In this document: one piece after another, positions 36,201-48,565 of the stretch
Position numbering within the stretch: position 1 is the stretch's first letter
Layout of the letters: each line of letters opens with the position of its first letter
Source: Gonapodya sp. JEL0774
Taxonomy: Eukaryota > Monoblepharomycota > Monoblepharidomycetes > Monoblepharidales > Gonapodyaceae
NCBI GenBank assembly: GCA_027604505.1
Contig: JADIIX010000082.1
Span: forward strand, 35,161 to 99,160
Length of the DNA: 64,000 nucleotides
Reading direction: 5' to 3'
Notes under the pieces: generated by a model
What the model saw: the letters and a program-made list of their open reading frames with translations, nothing else
The model's database searches: none
What the model was told of the DNA's origin: nothing
Position numbers and translations under genes: made by a program

Positions 36201-37537
36201 CAATCTTGCCAGGGTGGGCAGAAAGAAGGGTCGTCTGGCACGTCTTTCCAAAACGTTAACTTGAACAACGTATATAAAATGGCACAACGAAGTCTCACCC
36301 CAGCCTTCGCAGCATCTCCTCCTCGGAAGCCACCAGCTCCCTTCACAATAACCTTCCTTCAAATCTCCAGCCCAATCTGCAGCCAAGGTCACAAACGTCT
36401 CCAGAAATCCCATCGATGCGCCCAAGATGGCTACAATGAGCCACGGCTGAACTGCTCGCCAGGCATCAAGGACCTTTGGACGGGAAAGAAAATCGCGTAT
36501 CGATGCCACTGTGGGGAGAAGTGGACCAGGAATGTGACGGAAACGGCTCGCTGCAGCCCTGAGCGCTGTCCTCGCGACACTGTTTCGTGGTGATGCGGAA
36601 GGAGTCTGCTCGCGGTTCCGTCGACGCACTTGCCCACCACGACGCAGAGTTCGCGTCCAGTCAATCGTCTCAAAGTCTTTGTACGAGGTTGGATTTGATG
36701 CTGAGGCCGAGTCGGAATCGCCACCTGATTCAGAGTCCGAGTCTGAGAGGGCAGTATGAGGTATTGGGAGAGGGGGGTGGTGAGTGTCCTCAGGCGAAGA
36801 TGACCGTAGCGGAATGGTGAAAGTGGCATTAGCAAGTCCACTCGGGTGATCTGAGGAGACGCGGTGATGGCCCCACAAGGTGCAGCAGGCCGATTGTGAC
36901 ACCATTTCCCTTTGAAGTGGGCACTCAAGAAGAAAGACACACCAGAATGCTCATGACTTCCAATCCAATCGCCTGTTCCTTGTGGCTGTTCCTTTCCAGA
37001 GCCCCTAACTGGATTAGCTGGGCTTTGCGAGAGGAGCGGTGAGACTTTCCGACTACTTCTGAGCAAACTCTCTGGCGAGGGAGCCTCAGGAGAGTTGGAA
37101 GAGTTCACCAACATGCCCTCAAAAGAAGATTGCTGGAAATGATCTTCCATTCCCGAAACTCCAACAGTATCGGCATGGGCGAGAGTTGCAGTTAACCTCG
37201 AGCCTTCCGATGATGTTCCCCGCGATCCAAAGTCTCCTGAGGTTCCGTATCGAGGGCCTCCAGAAAAGGAAATCCCCAATTCAGATGGGGACGTCCGCTC
37301 ACGGCTTGGTACGCTTGATGGGGTGGTAATGTATCCAAAAGCTGGCACCTCGTTGCTGAAAGCCCCGCTTCCATCTGGAGGTGATGCATCTGTTGAAGGG
37401 GCAGACCACATTACGTGCCCATGAATCGTCGTGCTTCGATTAAAGCAATCTAGTGTGTGCGAAGATTCAAAATCGAAAGCAGGGTTGGGTGGAAAGAAGC
37501 CGGTCCAGTTTCCTACCGTTATTTCAGCCGGCCCCAT
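33272..37537 (-). CDS. CLC-family chloride/proton exchanger
   Basis: Nine exons: complement(33272..34384, 34449..34504, 34569..35319, 35387..35494, 35556..35695, 35772..36060, 36134..36243, 36299..36850, 36943..37537), 1237 aa, all phases close. Landmarks after splicing: [146 protein letters not shown] and two C-terminal CBS regions ([13 protein letters not shown]; the last reading [12 protein letters not shown]). This is the eukaryotic ClC-3/Gef1 type, which acidifies endosomes or vacuoles. The SLEE glutamate typical of exchangers is present. The selectivity motifs are unusual: GSGIPE reads SSGLAE and GKEGP reads GKEEG. The N-terminus is a long Ser/Pro-rich tail and the CBS linker is expanded. 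Confidence 0.9.
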
Positions 37538-37858
37538 CAATAATTTTGGCTAAGCCAGCAAAACCAAAATCACATGGATCAAGCGAAAAACATCCACGTA
37601 AATTCACTGAAAACTGATGAATTTTTTTGGCGTAGGGCCTCTCCAACTACCTTTTGTGACTCAAACAATCGACAAACTTTTTTGGGAGGTCCGGCAAACC
37701 GGCTGAAGAATAATAAGGCACACGGCTGACACACCGCATTTCAAACGTGTTCGCAAATCAGATGCTCTGTGCAGCCATCACCCGACCCATATTCGTGCCG
37801 CCAGCAGAAGTTGCCGATTGCTCTATTCCAGCTCCCTTGTCTCAAGAGCGTTCATAAG
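37538..37858. other. Divergent intergenic region
   Basis: 320 bp between the CLC gene (-) and the first MFS gene (+); probably holds both promoters. No gene. Confidence 0.6.
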
Positions 37859-39909
37859 ATGAAGCGACCCAGTGTTCTTGGTTCACGGAACTTTCTCCTC
37901 GCTGTGGTGACGTTTGGACTTTTCGCCGATGTCTTGAGTTACTCCCGTCAGTAGGAAAACGGATATTTGCTTGATCGCTGTGATCTTGGTTTTCTTACCT
38001 CTGTTGTGGAATCAGTTGTCATCCCAATCATGCCATTCATTTTCTCCAGACTTGAGATCGGCAACGTCGATGATGCACAGGCAAACTCTGCCCAACTTGG
38101 AGTGTTGCTTGGGTAAGTGCACTTACTGTTGCATTCCTCTCAAAAGTGTTTCTCACCGGTGGTCGTGTTTTCGCATTTCATTCAGTTGCTATTCCGCCGC
38201 CCAGCTTATCGGCTCACCATTGTTTGGATGGCTGTCGGACCGCATTCGGAATCGAAAGTGGCCCATGGTCGGGGGCCTTTTTGCGGGCATGGCTGCCATC
38301 AGTGAGTGGTACATAGTTGTACCCATCCTCACCTCACTCGTTTCTCGCATAAATTGATTCCGTGTGCCAATGTGAACCCACCCTTCGCCTCTCAGTATTT
38401 TTCGCGGCGTCCACAAATTTTGCCATGCTCGTTGCAGCACGGGTGCTTCAGGGAATCTCAGCCGGTGCTGTGTGGACACTGGGGCTCGCATTATTAGGGG
38501 ATGTATTTCCAGATGCTGAGTTAGGGAAAGCATATGGAATTGCCATGACTGGGTTCACAATTGGTCAGTTTCCTGCGGTAAATTCTCAAAACGATCCTGT
38601 ATTTACCGTGTGGCTGCGCTAACCAAACATTCCCACCACTACACCCCTCGCTCCACTCCCCTCTCCCCCCGACCCCGGCCCCCTCCTATCAGGAACCGTC
38701 ATGGGTCTCCCCATCGGGGGCACATTGTACGCTGTAGCGGGCTACTGGTCGCCGTTTTTGGTCTCAGCAACGTTTATTGTGTGCGACATGATAGCACGAT
38801 TGCTCGTTATAGAGCCAAAGCGTCACTCTTTAGAGTCACCAAGTACAACCGGATCTTCCGAGCCAGAAGAATCGGTTACCCTCAAATCCCCAGGCAGCTC
38901 TTTGTCAGTGCCAGATACCTCCGTATCAGACTCCATTCCCATATCAATTGCCCCACTCCCAGCTCCCGCCACGGATTCTCCCTCCCCAACCTCTGCACGC
39001 TTCCCCCACCGCATCATCTGGCATGTTCTGCGCACGGACGATCCTACATATTGGGATCTCATGAGGGATCCTGCCATCATGAGTCTGTGTGGGATGAGTG
39101 TCATCGCGTCCGTGACGATGATGTCGCCGGAAGCGACGGTTCCTTTATACTTGGAGAAGGAATTCAATGCTTCTAGCGTGACGATAAGTCTCATGTTTTT
39201 CGCTTTGGTGAGTTTATGACGGCGAGTATTCTCTGCTTTCACTGACCCCGTACTGCATGTGCAGGTCGCGGCAGGATTAGTCTCTGGTCCTCTTGCTGGG
39301 GGCCTCCGTGACAAGTATGGAGCTTCGCGAGTGGTCGTTCCGTGTCTGGTTTGTGGGGCCATCGTAACTCCGTTTTGGGCCATCGCAAAATCGTACGCTA
39401 CGGTAAGAAGGTTTTCTCCCACCGATTTCGGTGGGATTGTGGGCGTGATTTAACGAACTGAGAACGCTCCCTGTTTAATTTTTGATCCACAGTTTGCCGT
39501 GGTTTCTAGTATTTACGGATTTTGGATGACCGCTGTACAAGCTCCCGTGATGTAAGCGTCATCGTTGTACAGTTTCATGTTTCATGATGAATACGTCCAG
39601 TCGTGTAACATTGGCACTCTTATTTTCTCGATCCGCAGTTCGGAAATGGTCATTCTAGTGCCCCAGAAGGCTATCGGCAAAGTTTTCGGTCTCTTCAACA
39701 TTGCGTTTTCTGTTGGAGGACTCATCGGCCCAATAGTTGCTGGCGCAATTTATCAGAACACCAATTTTCTCGGTCTATGCTTGTTCTTGACCGGTATGAA
39801 TGCCTTGTCAATACCTCTTTTCCTATTCTTCATTTATGTGAGGGATGCTCGGGAGAAGGCGAAGCAGTCAATGCCTGTGAAGGAGCAAGCCAAGTTTGAT
39901 GAATCGTGA
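37859..39909 (+). CDS. MFS transporter, vesicular-amine-like, array copy A
   Basis: Eight exons: join(37859..37946, 38016..38112, 38186..38301, 38396..38563, 38693..39207, 39265..39402, 39493..39551, 39639..39909), 483 aa. TM1 reads VVTFGLFADVLSYS-LVIPIM, matching the Asp-in-TM1 then VVPIIP pattern of SLC18/DHA1 carriers. Motif A is GWLSDRIRNRKWPM; the motif-C-like stretch is GLPIGGTLYAVAGYWSPF. A poorly conserved Ser/Pro-rich central loop follows IEPKRHS, then the signature HVLRTDDPTYWDLMRDP and TM7-12 (PLAGGLRDKYGAS, GPIVAGAIYQ). The family exports organic cations or amines by proton antiport; the substrate here is unknown. This copy alone has an intron (38113-38185) inside the TM2 region. 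Confidence 0.9.
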
Positions 39910-40469
39910 GCACATTGGTGATAGCATGTGAATATGTGAGAAGTGATTGACTTGATTGGTCTGTTTCAGGGGTTCCCCGAAACCGCTCAAATAATCCAAG
40001 GATTGACTTTGGCTCCACTCAGTGGCAGTTTGTCTTGCGAATGCAAACAATTTTTCTTGTACATATTAGGGAGCCAATGTCAGTTGCTCCGCGAACAGCC
40101 AAGTCTAGAGCAGATTCTTGAGTGCATCGGCTGCATGTCACACACCGCATTATCGAGGATCCGAAAATATTTGCACTATCTAATAAGAGCGGTAGTTCTA
40201 TATAATAAACAAAAACGGGCAAGAGTTACAATGTTGGGAGTCACGGGGTGCGTCCAAGAAGTCAGTTCATTTGTGGAGAGCAAAGGAAGGCGCCTCGATG
40301 TCTCCCTTATCGCATCAGTGAAGGCACATACATACATAGCACACATACCTGTTGTGAATCCGGTGCAGGACCTTCTTCGCAATTGTTGTACATACCTCAC
40401 TCGCCATTAATGTATTTGAACGTGCATTCATTACAGTCGCTGCAATCACACGAATATTCTGCCAATCTA
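39910..40469. other. Intergenic between array copies A and B
   Basis: No separate gene. An upstream frame continuous with copy B's first exon is ignored in favour of the ATG that aligns with the other copies. Confidence 0.6.
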
Positions 40470-42373
40470 ATGAAGCTCTCTCAATTTTTTGGTTCGCGGA
40501 CTTACGCTCTCATTGTCGTGACCGTCGGGATCTTCGCAGATGTTGTGAGCTACTCGTGTGAGTGGACAGAAGCTATGCTGTCATCCTCCTTGGTATTCTA
40601 ACCTGGCGACAAAACTCGTTATTAAGTGGTGATTCCCATTATGCCCTTCATGTTCTCCAGACTTGGGATTGGAAACCTTGGTGACCCGCAAGGAAACTCC
40701 GCACAGATCGGCCTCCTACTGGGTTTCTTCTCCGCGGCCCAATTAATCAGCTCGCCATTATTGGGATGGCTTTCGGACCGACTTGCAAATCGCAAGTGGC
40801 CCATGGTTTGGGGGTTATTTGGGGGAATGGCTTCTATTGGTGAATGTGTGACGCGGCTGGTCGCGATGTTGAACACCTCCTCGTTGCTGACCTTCACCTT
40901 CACATAACCGACCAGTTCTATTTGCCGCCTCCACAAACTTTGTGATGCTTGCTATTGCACGTGTCTTTCAGGGAATTTCCGCAGCAGCAGTGTGGACATT
41001 GGGGTTATCGTTACTGGGTGACGTCTACCCGGATTCGGAAATCGGAAAAGCTTACGGAATTGCCATGTCCGGCGCTTCAGTTGGTAGGTTCTAGGACGAG
41101 GCTTCTGAATCCCCGTCAATAATCTGACAGATCACGGCTTTCAAGGAACAATCATTGGACTCCCCATTGGAGGTACCTTGTACGCGGTGGCAGGCTTTTG
41201 GTCACCGTTCGTGGTCTCTGCAGCGTTCATTGTGTGTGACATGGCTGCCCGTTTGCTCGTTGTGGAGCCAAGGCGTCGCGTTCTTGAGGCATCAGACTCA
41301 CCAAAGTCACCTGCATTCGAAGAATCAAATAACCTCGATGCACAAGGCAATTCTTCACTAGCTCAAGAGGACTCTGTTATACCAGACTCCACTCCCAACT
41401 CCCGTGCTTCACTTCCAGCTCTCATGGATACCTCCGCCCGCCGGCGCCAGCGAAGATTTCCCCATAACATCACTTGGCACGTTCTGCTTACGGAGAATCC
41501 TACTTACTGGGATCTCGTGCGAGATCCGTCTATCTTGAGCTTGTGTGGCTTGGTCACCATCTCTTCCGCAATGTTCAGCTCGCCGGAGGCTACTGTGACA
41601 TTACATTTGGAAAAGGAGCTCAATGCAACTAGTCTCACAATAAGTCTTATGTTTTTCGCAATGGTGCTTTTGAGAATGGGGCTTCTTCTCGTTCAGTCCT
41701 TCTCATGAGATGTGCTTACAGATTGCGCCAGGATTAGTCTCTGGCCCTCTTGCCGGCATCCTTCGCGACAAGTACGGAGCTTCTTACGTTGTCATTCCAT
41801 GCTTCGTTTGCACGGCTATCGTAGCCCCCTTTTGGGCGATGGCCAAGTCATACGCAACGGTGAGCGGTGTTTCGCATCTTCCACTGGAAGAAATGTGGAT
41901 GGCAGACTGACAGAGCGTGCACGACCTTGACCGGCGCCCCTGTAATACGCAGTTTGCCTTAGTTTCCTTCACTTACGGATTTTGGTTGAGCGCCGCACCG
42001 GCCCCATTGATGTGGGCATTACTAAAGTGGACACTCTTGAAACTAATGGCTGATTATATCCCTTTTCCCATTTTATAGTTCGGAAATGGTTACTTTAGTG
42101 CCTCAAAACGCTATCGGCAAGGCGTTTGGTCTATTCAACATTGCACTTTCTTTTGGAACACTGGTTGGCCCCATTGTTGCGGGTGCAATCTATCAGGAGT
42201 CGAACTTTCTTGTCTTGTGCATATTTTTTACGGGCATGAGCGGCTTGGGGTTACCTCTGTACCTGCTCTTCACATACCTCAGGAACGCACGGGAGACAGT
42301 CAAGCGGGATATACTATGCCGCAGAGCAAAACAGGTCCGACGAAACGAGAGTAATTTTGTCGATGAAAACTAA
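40470..42373 (+). CDS. MFS transporter, array copy B
   Basis: Seven exons, join(40470..40557, 40627..40839, 40916..41083, 41146..41663, 41722..41859, 41953..42011, 42079..42373), 492 aa. Same architecture as copy A: TM1 VVTVGIFADVVSYS then LVIPIMPFMFSRLGIGNLGD, motif A GWLSDRLANRKWPM, VEPRRRV loop boundary, HVLLTENPTYWDLVRDP, and the last exon opening SEMVTLVPQNAIGKAFGLF. Exon lengths 88, 168, 138 and 59 are identical to copy A, showing tandem duplication. Copy A's second and third exons are one 213-nt exon here. The central loop has a different composition from its neighbours. Substrate unknown. Confidence 0.9.
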
Positions 42374-42714
42374 ACTAATTGTCGGTCTGAGTGACTGATC
42401 TGAGTGGTGAGTGGCTTGATCGACTTTGGTGGGTTGTTCTATTCGGCCTCAAGAATAGAGATACGAACTTCCCTCCTTTCTGACTTGCATCTCGCGTTTG
42501 AAGTTTCCGAGCTCCTTGATGTGTGTCGCTCACAAACAGGGATCGTGTTCCCACAATAATATATTCTGTATATTCTGCACAATAATATATTCTATATTGT
42601 CTGTGGCGCCGAACATATCATGACGGATATATGTGCAGCCAATATATAACATGCTTATTTAATGCGCGGATCCCCTCTTATTCTCTAACTTGACGTGATT
42701 CCTCCGCTATCCAG
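42374..42714. other. Intergenic between array copies B and C
   Basis: AT-rich spacer holding the short direct repeat listed separately. Confidence 0.6.
42552..42593. repeat. 16-bp AT-rich direct repeat, two copies
   Basis: CACAATAATATATTCT occurs at 42552-42567 and again at 42578-42593 (26-bp period), with a partial third TATTCT between. It lies about 120 bp upstream of the copy C start codon, so it could affect its promoter, but that is only position-based. Confidence 0.8.
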
Positions 42715-44617
42715 ATGCAGCTCCCCAGCTTTTTGGCTTCGCGGACTTACGCTCTGATCGTTGTAACCGTGGGGCTCTTTGCAGATTGCATTAGCTTTTC
42801 GAGTTAGTGCACATGAATGGGTCGGAAACTGGTTATCGCTCTTCAAATCTCACTTTTCTCCTAAACCGTTGATATTCAGTGGTTGTCCCTATTATGCCCT
42901 TCATGTTTTCCAGACTCGGCATTGGAGATCTCGACGACCCTCAAGGGAACTCGACCAAGCTCGGGTTGATCCTGGGTGTTTACTCTGCAGCCCAGATCGT
43001 CGGCGCACCACTTTTTGGATGGCTATCGGACCGACTTGCGAATCGCAAGTGGCCCATGATCTGGGGACTATTTGGGGGCATGGGTGCCGTCAGTGAGCCT
43101 CGCGACACTCATCAATGACTGGATATCAAACCTTCCCTCTAAACTACACCCTCACTGGACCGAACAGTTTTGTTCGCCGCTTCCGCAAACTTTGCGATGC
43201 TGTCTATTGCCCGTTTCCTTCAGGGAATATCTGCCGCGGCCGTCTGGACGCTTGGTCTGGCTCTATTGGGTGACATATACCCGGAATCGGAGCTAGGAAG
43301 AGCGTATGGAATCGCCATATCTGGTTTTTCTATTGGTAAAGTGTTGTGCCAAATTTACCTACTCATTTCGGATCTTCACTGTTGTTTGCCCTCCTTAGGA
43401 ACGGTTATCGGAATCCCCATCGGTGGTTCATTGTACGAGGTGGCGGGCTACTGGTCGCCATTTATTTTCTCTGCAGCAATCCTTGTGTGCGACATGATTG
43501 GGCGGTTGCTTGTTGTAGAGCCTAAACGTCACTCGCTTGTGTCACGCACAACAACAGAGATCCCTCTGTCTGAAGAGTCAACCACGCTCAAACCCGAAGC
43601 CAGCAACTCGTCGTCTCCTGTCATCTCACTGGCGGATCCCGTTCCCAGCACTGATACGGTCTCGCTTCCAACACGAGTGGCTCCAACGGCGGTTGCGCAT
43701 GAACGGTTTCCTCACAACATCAGATGGCACGTTCTGCACACTAGTGATCCAACGTATTGGGATCTTTTGAGAGATCCAGCCATTGTAACTCTGTGTTGCA
43801 TGAACGCTATCGCAGCGACGTTGATGATGTCCCCAGAGCCGACTGTGACACTGTACTTGCAAAAGGAGTTTGGAGCGTCAAGCTTGACAATCAGTCTCAT
43901 GTTTTTTGCAATGGTAAGTTCAAATGAACGTGGTATGTCTGTTGTCTTGCATTCACCAACCGCGAGAATCACATTCATAGGTTGCGCCTGGTTTGGTCTC
44001 TGGCCCCGTGGCGGGTAGCCTACGCGACAAGTACGGAGTTTCGTTCGTCCTCATGCCATGTCTTGTTGCCACAGCAATAGCAACACCATTTTTCGCGATT
44101 TGCACATCGTACGCTTCGGTAAGATTTCGCTCTAAAGTTCTGGTCTCTGGAGGAGTTAACTACACTAACACATGCATTTCGGTGATCCACAGTTCACCGT
44201 CATTTGTTGTATCTACGGATTTTGGCAGACTGCCGTGCAAGCCCCCTTGACGTACGTTGACAAAAGCCGTGACGACGGTGCTCTGAGATGATTCAAGGAT
44301 ATGAACCACATAATATACACTTTCTCGTCCCTTATAGGTCAGAAATCGTCGGTCTTGTTCCCCAAAGCGCTACCGGCAAGGCGTTTGCTCTCTTCAATCT
44401 AACGTTCTCAATTGGATCACTCGTTGGGCCTATTATTTCAAGTACAATTTACCAGCTGACCAACTTTCTGGCTCTGTGTCTTTTCCTGAGTGCCTTATGT
44501 ATTCTGGCGATCCCCATGTTGATGTTCTTTGTTTATTTGAAAGGTGTAAGGGAGGCGGTGAAGCAGTCGTTGACACTGGAAACGAAACGAGCACAGGGGG
44601 ATGAAATCGTTATTTAG
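42715..44617 (+). CDS. MFS transporter, array copy C
   Basis: Seven exons, join(42715..42802, 42880..43092, 43168..43335, 43399..43913, 43981..44118, 44193..44251, 44338..44617), 486 aa. Landmarks match copies A and B: FADCISFS-MVVPIMPFMFSR, GWLSDRLANRKWPM, IGTVIGIPIGGSLYEVAGYW, VEPKRHS, HVLHTSDPTYWDLLRDP, VSGPVAGSLRDKYGVS, and a last exon starting SEIVGLVPQSATGKAFALF. It is the most diverged in the last exon (GPIISSTIYQ replaces GPIVAGAIYQ). Full-length and in phase, so likely functional. Same intron layout as copy B. Confidence 0.9.
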
Positions 44618-45160
44618 TTCAAACACGCACGCAGTTTGCAATTCTCCTTTCGCACTTCGCAAAAATTCAGATACGAAAAAATATTAATCGCATCATGAGC
44701 AAAATATTGCGATGTTGGGTGGGATGATCGTGGGGGGGGAGCAAACCGATGGCTTCGCCACACAGGTTATTCTTCAGGGATGAGGAGAGAAATCTGCTCC
44801 CTTTTGTGCTGACAATTCCGCGACGGCAGCGTGTTTCCGTTCTCATATTCCGGCGTGGTGGGTATCAGCTCAATCTTTATCTATTTTTCTTGCGCGACGC
44901 CGTCGGGTGTGCCCTGCAATGCTGTCTGATGGCCGCCAAGAGCATGTGAAATTGGATAATGATCGGAATGAGAATTGGCTCCGATGTCGCGCGATTGGAT
45001 TCGCAACCGAGCTCCAACGTACAGGATGATACTGTTTCTGAATGCTCTCTGCCAAATCTTTCTATCTGTGGAGATTCCGATGGTGTGGAGGAGAATGCTT
45101 TGTATTGGTTCGACGCATCCAGCGTTCCGAGATTCTCAACAAACAACACCTGCTTAGGTC
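44618..45160. other. Intergenic within the array
   Basis: No recognisable gene; overlapping short frames on both strands only. Confidence 0.5.
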
Positions 45161-46131
45161 ATGTCCGTCTCTACAAACATCATTTCCGACGTACTGGGGG
45201 CCGCAGAGAGTCCCCCGAAAGCTCTCCCCGCCCCAGTTTCCGTTCCGCTCCGGGATCCGGAAAACTCATCATCGACGACCACGGTGCCCACTCTCAGTCG
45301 TCGTTTGCCTCGACGATCATCTTCCGTCCATCCGTTTACCGAGCAAAATGCTCGTAACTTGCGTCTCAATCTCAATGACCAACGTGAAGATAACGGCCAC
45401 GTCGCTCCTCCTCCGCGACAAGTGGGCCCAGGCGAACAGGAGATGCTCGCCCGCAGACGCATTTTGCAAATAAAGCGAGAGCATCGATGTCTTATGAAAC
45501 AGAATTCAGAGCGCACGCCAGAGCGAACTGCTCGCCAAGTCGTCGGCACTGCCGCGGCGGTTGTCACAACACCTGTGTACGTGGTATCGAAGATGGGAAC
45601 CAAGATCATTAAGGGAGCAGCTGCATTTGTCTCTGGATTTGTAAGTTTCCGGATTCGTCGATGGCAAGGTGAACAGCCAACTCTAATCTTTGCTTGTGCT
45701 GTTGTCTCGTGTTGGTCCACCAAGGCCTCCCTTTCAAACACCGAACAGTCTGACTCTCGAATCCAGGTTGGTATAGAATGCATCGTGGTATGGAAACTTG
45801 TCTATGACAGTCCGCTGACTATTGCATACACTTTCGCCAGTGCGAAACCTTAACATGGGTCGCCCTCCAAAACCGCCACCGCCGTGAGCGATTTCAACAG
45901 TTGCAAGCTGAAGGACTCGCTCTTCCCCAACCGCAACAACGTCAGCCGACCGTCTTGCCCACCACGGTCCCACCGCCACGAGTTGATTTCACTCTGACAC
46001 GGAGGGAGCTTCCGGGTGTCATCCACCCGGCCCCAGGGATACCGAATCGCAGGTCCCTGGGACATGTCTTGGCGCGCATTGCTGGGGTTCGGGAGAGACC
46101 CTTTGTTATTCCAGACCGACGTTTCCTGTGA
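45161..46131 (+). CDS. Hypothetical protein inside the MFS array
   Basis: Two exons, join(45161..45640, 45841..46131), give 256 aa. I do not recognise it. The N-terminal half is disordered and rich in Ser, Pro and Arg. A Gly/Ala/Val patch (VVGTAAAVVTTPVYVVSKMG, then IIKGAAAFVSGF) could be an amphipathic or membrane-associated segment. After the intron comes a charged helix (QNRHRRERFQQLQAEGLALP) and a Pro-rich tail ending in FVIPDRRFL. It bears no resemblance to the transporters on either side. The 200-nt intron is longer than its neighbours and may hide a small exon. Confidence 0.5.
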
Positions 46132-46650
46132 TTTTGTCGTGACGCCGCGCGCACTTTGGACCAGCTTGATGGGCGATAGTTGGTCATGAGAGGAGTAACA
46201 GGGAGAGCTGGTTGGCATGGGAGAGCTGGTGCAGTTGGGGCGACCTTCTTTTTTATATGTCTCTTGGATTCTCAAGCGGATGCCGCATAACTCTGCAAAA
46301 TGGATTCATTCTATCTCGAACCCGGTATTTGATATTTGTTTTCATCTTAGACTATAGATTACAAACCGTAGAAGTGTTATAGACATATTACAGCAATAGA
46401 ACGTTTTCCCCAGTTGCAACAATGTCTATGTATGAAGTTGCAAACATCTGCATGGATGTTGTAGCTCGATTCACAACCGTAACCAGGCCGCTACCCACCA
46501 AAGCGCGACGAATTCCGGTCACTGAGTGTCGTGAGGAGCGCAAACAAACACAATATATGATATGTGGACCGAATATCCGAATATATTGTTTTATTGAGAC
46601 CCAGCCAGCCTTACTGCCGATTCGATTCGCGGGAATAACGTGTTTCCAAC
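46132..46650. other. Intergenic upstream of array copy D
   Basis: No gene seen; presumed promoter of copy D. Confidence 0.6.
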
Positions 46651-48435
46651 ATGAATATCACCAGCGTTTTTGGATCCAAGAGATATGCCCTCATTGTCGT
46701 CACGGTTGGGATCTTCGCTGACGTTTTGAGTTATTCGGGTGAACTTCGTGCAATTCATTCATTTGAAAACAGAATTGCACCTCCATTACTCATCACGCTG
46801 CGGAACCCATGGTCCTTGATAGTGGTGATTCCCATCATGCCGTTCATGTTCTCCAGACTTGGGATCGGAAGTGTGGAAGACGCACAAGGAAATAGCACGT
46901 TGCTGGGCCTGCTGTTGGCCCTCCACGCTGCGGCTGTGCTTGTAAGCTCCCCTCTGTTTGGACTTCTCTCGGATCGAATTCAGAATCGAAAATGGCCCAT
47001 GGTGGGGGGCCTCGCAGCGGGGATGGCGGGCATTAGTGAGTGGCCCCAACATCCTGCAATCATATATATTACTTGGACGGTCTGTTCACTCGAACAATCG
47101 AACTCCAACATGTAGTTTTCTTCGCAGCGTCCACAAATTTTGCGATGCTGGCTACAGCACGTGTCCTCCAAGGAATTTCACAAGCCGCTGTCAAGACATT
47201 GGGGCTCGCTTTACTGGGCGATTTATACCCCGATGCGGAACTCGGCAAAGCGTACGGATTCACATCGCTTGGTTTCGCGGTTGGTGAGTTTGTATACGTA
47301 CATACACATTATCGTGCAGCATTCAAATCCATAGACACTCATATTTACAACCTCGAAGGAATCCTGATCGGTCTCCCTCTTGGGGGCACATTGTACGCAA
47401 CGGCCGGCTATTGGTCGCCTTTTTTGCTCTCTGCCGCGTTCATGTTGTGTGATCTGGTAGCGCGTTTGCTTGTTGTGGAGCCGAAACGCCATTCACTGCC
47501 AAACGCAAAATCACGTGACTCCGCTGGTGCATCAGAACCACTTCCAGCTCTTAGAACCAATAACACAGCCGCCGTATCTGCTCCCCCAAGTCAACTCTTC
47601 CCCCGCAACATCACCTGGCATGTTCTGTTGACAAACGATCCTACCTACTGGGATCTTGTGAAAGACCCCGCCATCATGAGTCTGTGCTGCGTGAATTGTA
47701 TCGCGGCGATTCTGGTGAATGCGCCGGAGGCCACTGTCCCATTGTACCTTGAAAAGGAGTATGACGCATCTAGCGTGAAAATAAGTCTCATGTTTTTTGC
47801 AATGGTGGCAGGTGGTATTGTCGCAGCACCCCTTGCAGGTTCTCTTCGTGATAAGTACGGAGCTTTGTGGGTCGTCATAGCGTGCTTTCTGGGCACAGCG
47901 ATTGGTGTCCCATTTTGGGCGGTTGCGAAATCTTATGCCACGGTGAGCGTTGTCGTCCCATAACCGCGGTTAGGTGCATCATGAGCGTTTACCATACACC
48001 CTCCTCTTTCCAGTTTGCGATAGTATCTTGTATTGTCGGGTTTTGGGTTATCGCTGTGCAAGGCCCCTTGAAGTAAGTTGTATCTGAGGATACACGTTCG
48101 GTGAGAATTTGATTTGGCGAGACATCAACACCTTTTACAACCCTTGCCGTAGCTCCGAAATGGTCGGACTTGTGCCTCCAAATGCTATTGGTAAAGCGTT
48201 TGGCCTGTCCAACACAGCGTACTCGTTTGGAAATCTTATCGGTCCCATTGTGGCGGGTGCTATCTATCAGGAGTCAAGTTTTCTGGCTTTATGTCTGTTT
48301 TTAGCCGGCCTGAGTGCATTGGCTGCATTATTGTTTTTGTTCTTCGGTTATCTGAGGGGAATGCGGAAGGCGGTGACACATTCAATCGCAGTGACAGAGC
48401 AACAGAAGCTCGATGGACAATTGACAGCATTGTAA
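46651..48435 (+). CDS. MFS transporter, array copy D
   Basis: Six exons, join(46651..46738, 46823..47035, 47116..47283, 47359..47942, 48014..48072, 48153..48435), 464 aa. It aligns with copies A-C: VVTVGIFADVLSYSG then VVIPIMPFMFSRLGIGSVED, SDRIQNRKWPMVGG, IGLPLGGTLYATAGYWSPF, HVLLTNDPTYWDLVKDP, and SEMVGLVPPNAIGKAFGLS. The 584-nt fourth exon equals copies A-C's two exons fused, so the intron after MFFAM is absent. The central loop is shorter. Motif A has LLSDRIQ in place of WLSDRL. Its 3' end faces the FSP1-like gene 130 bp away. Confidence 0.9.
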
Positions 48436-48565
48436 ATAAAAGTCAGTCAGCCTGATCTTTAGCTCTGTTTGAATCAGCCTCCAATACTTATATTTGCGGT
48501 GATGGCAGGTGTTCTGTACTTCATGTTTCTAATTGTTACAATCTTTATTCATACATATAAATAGT

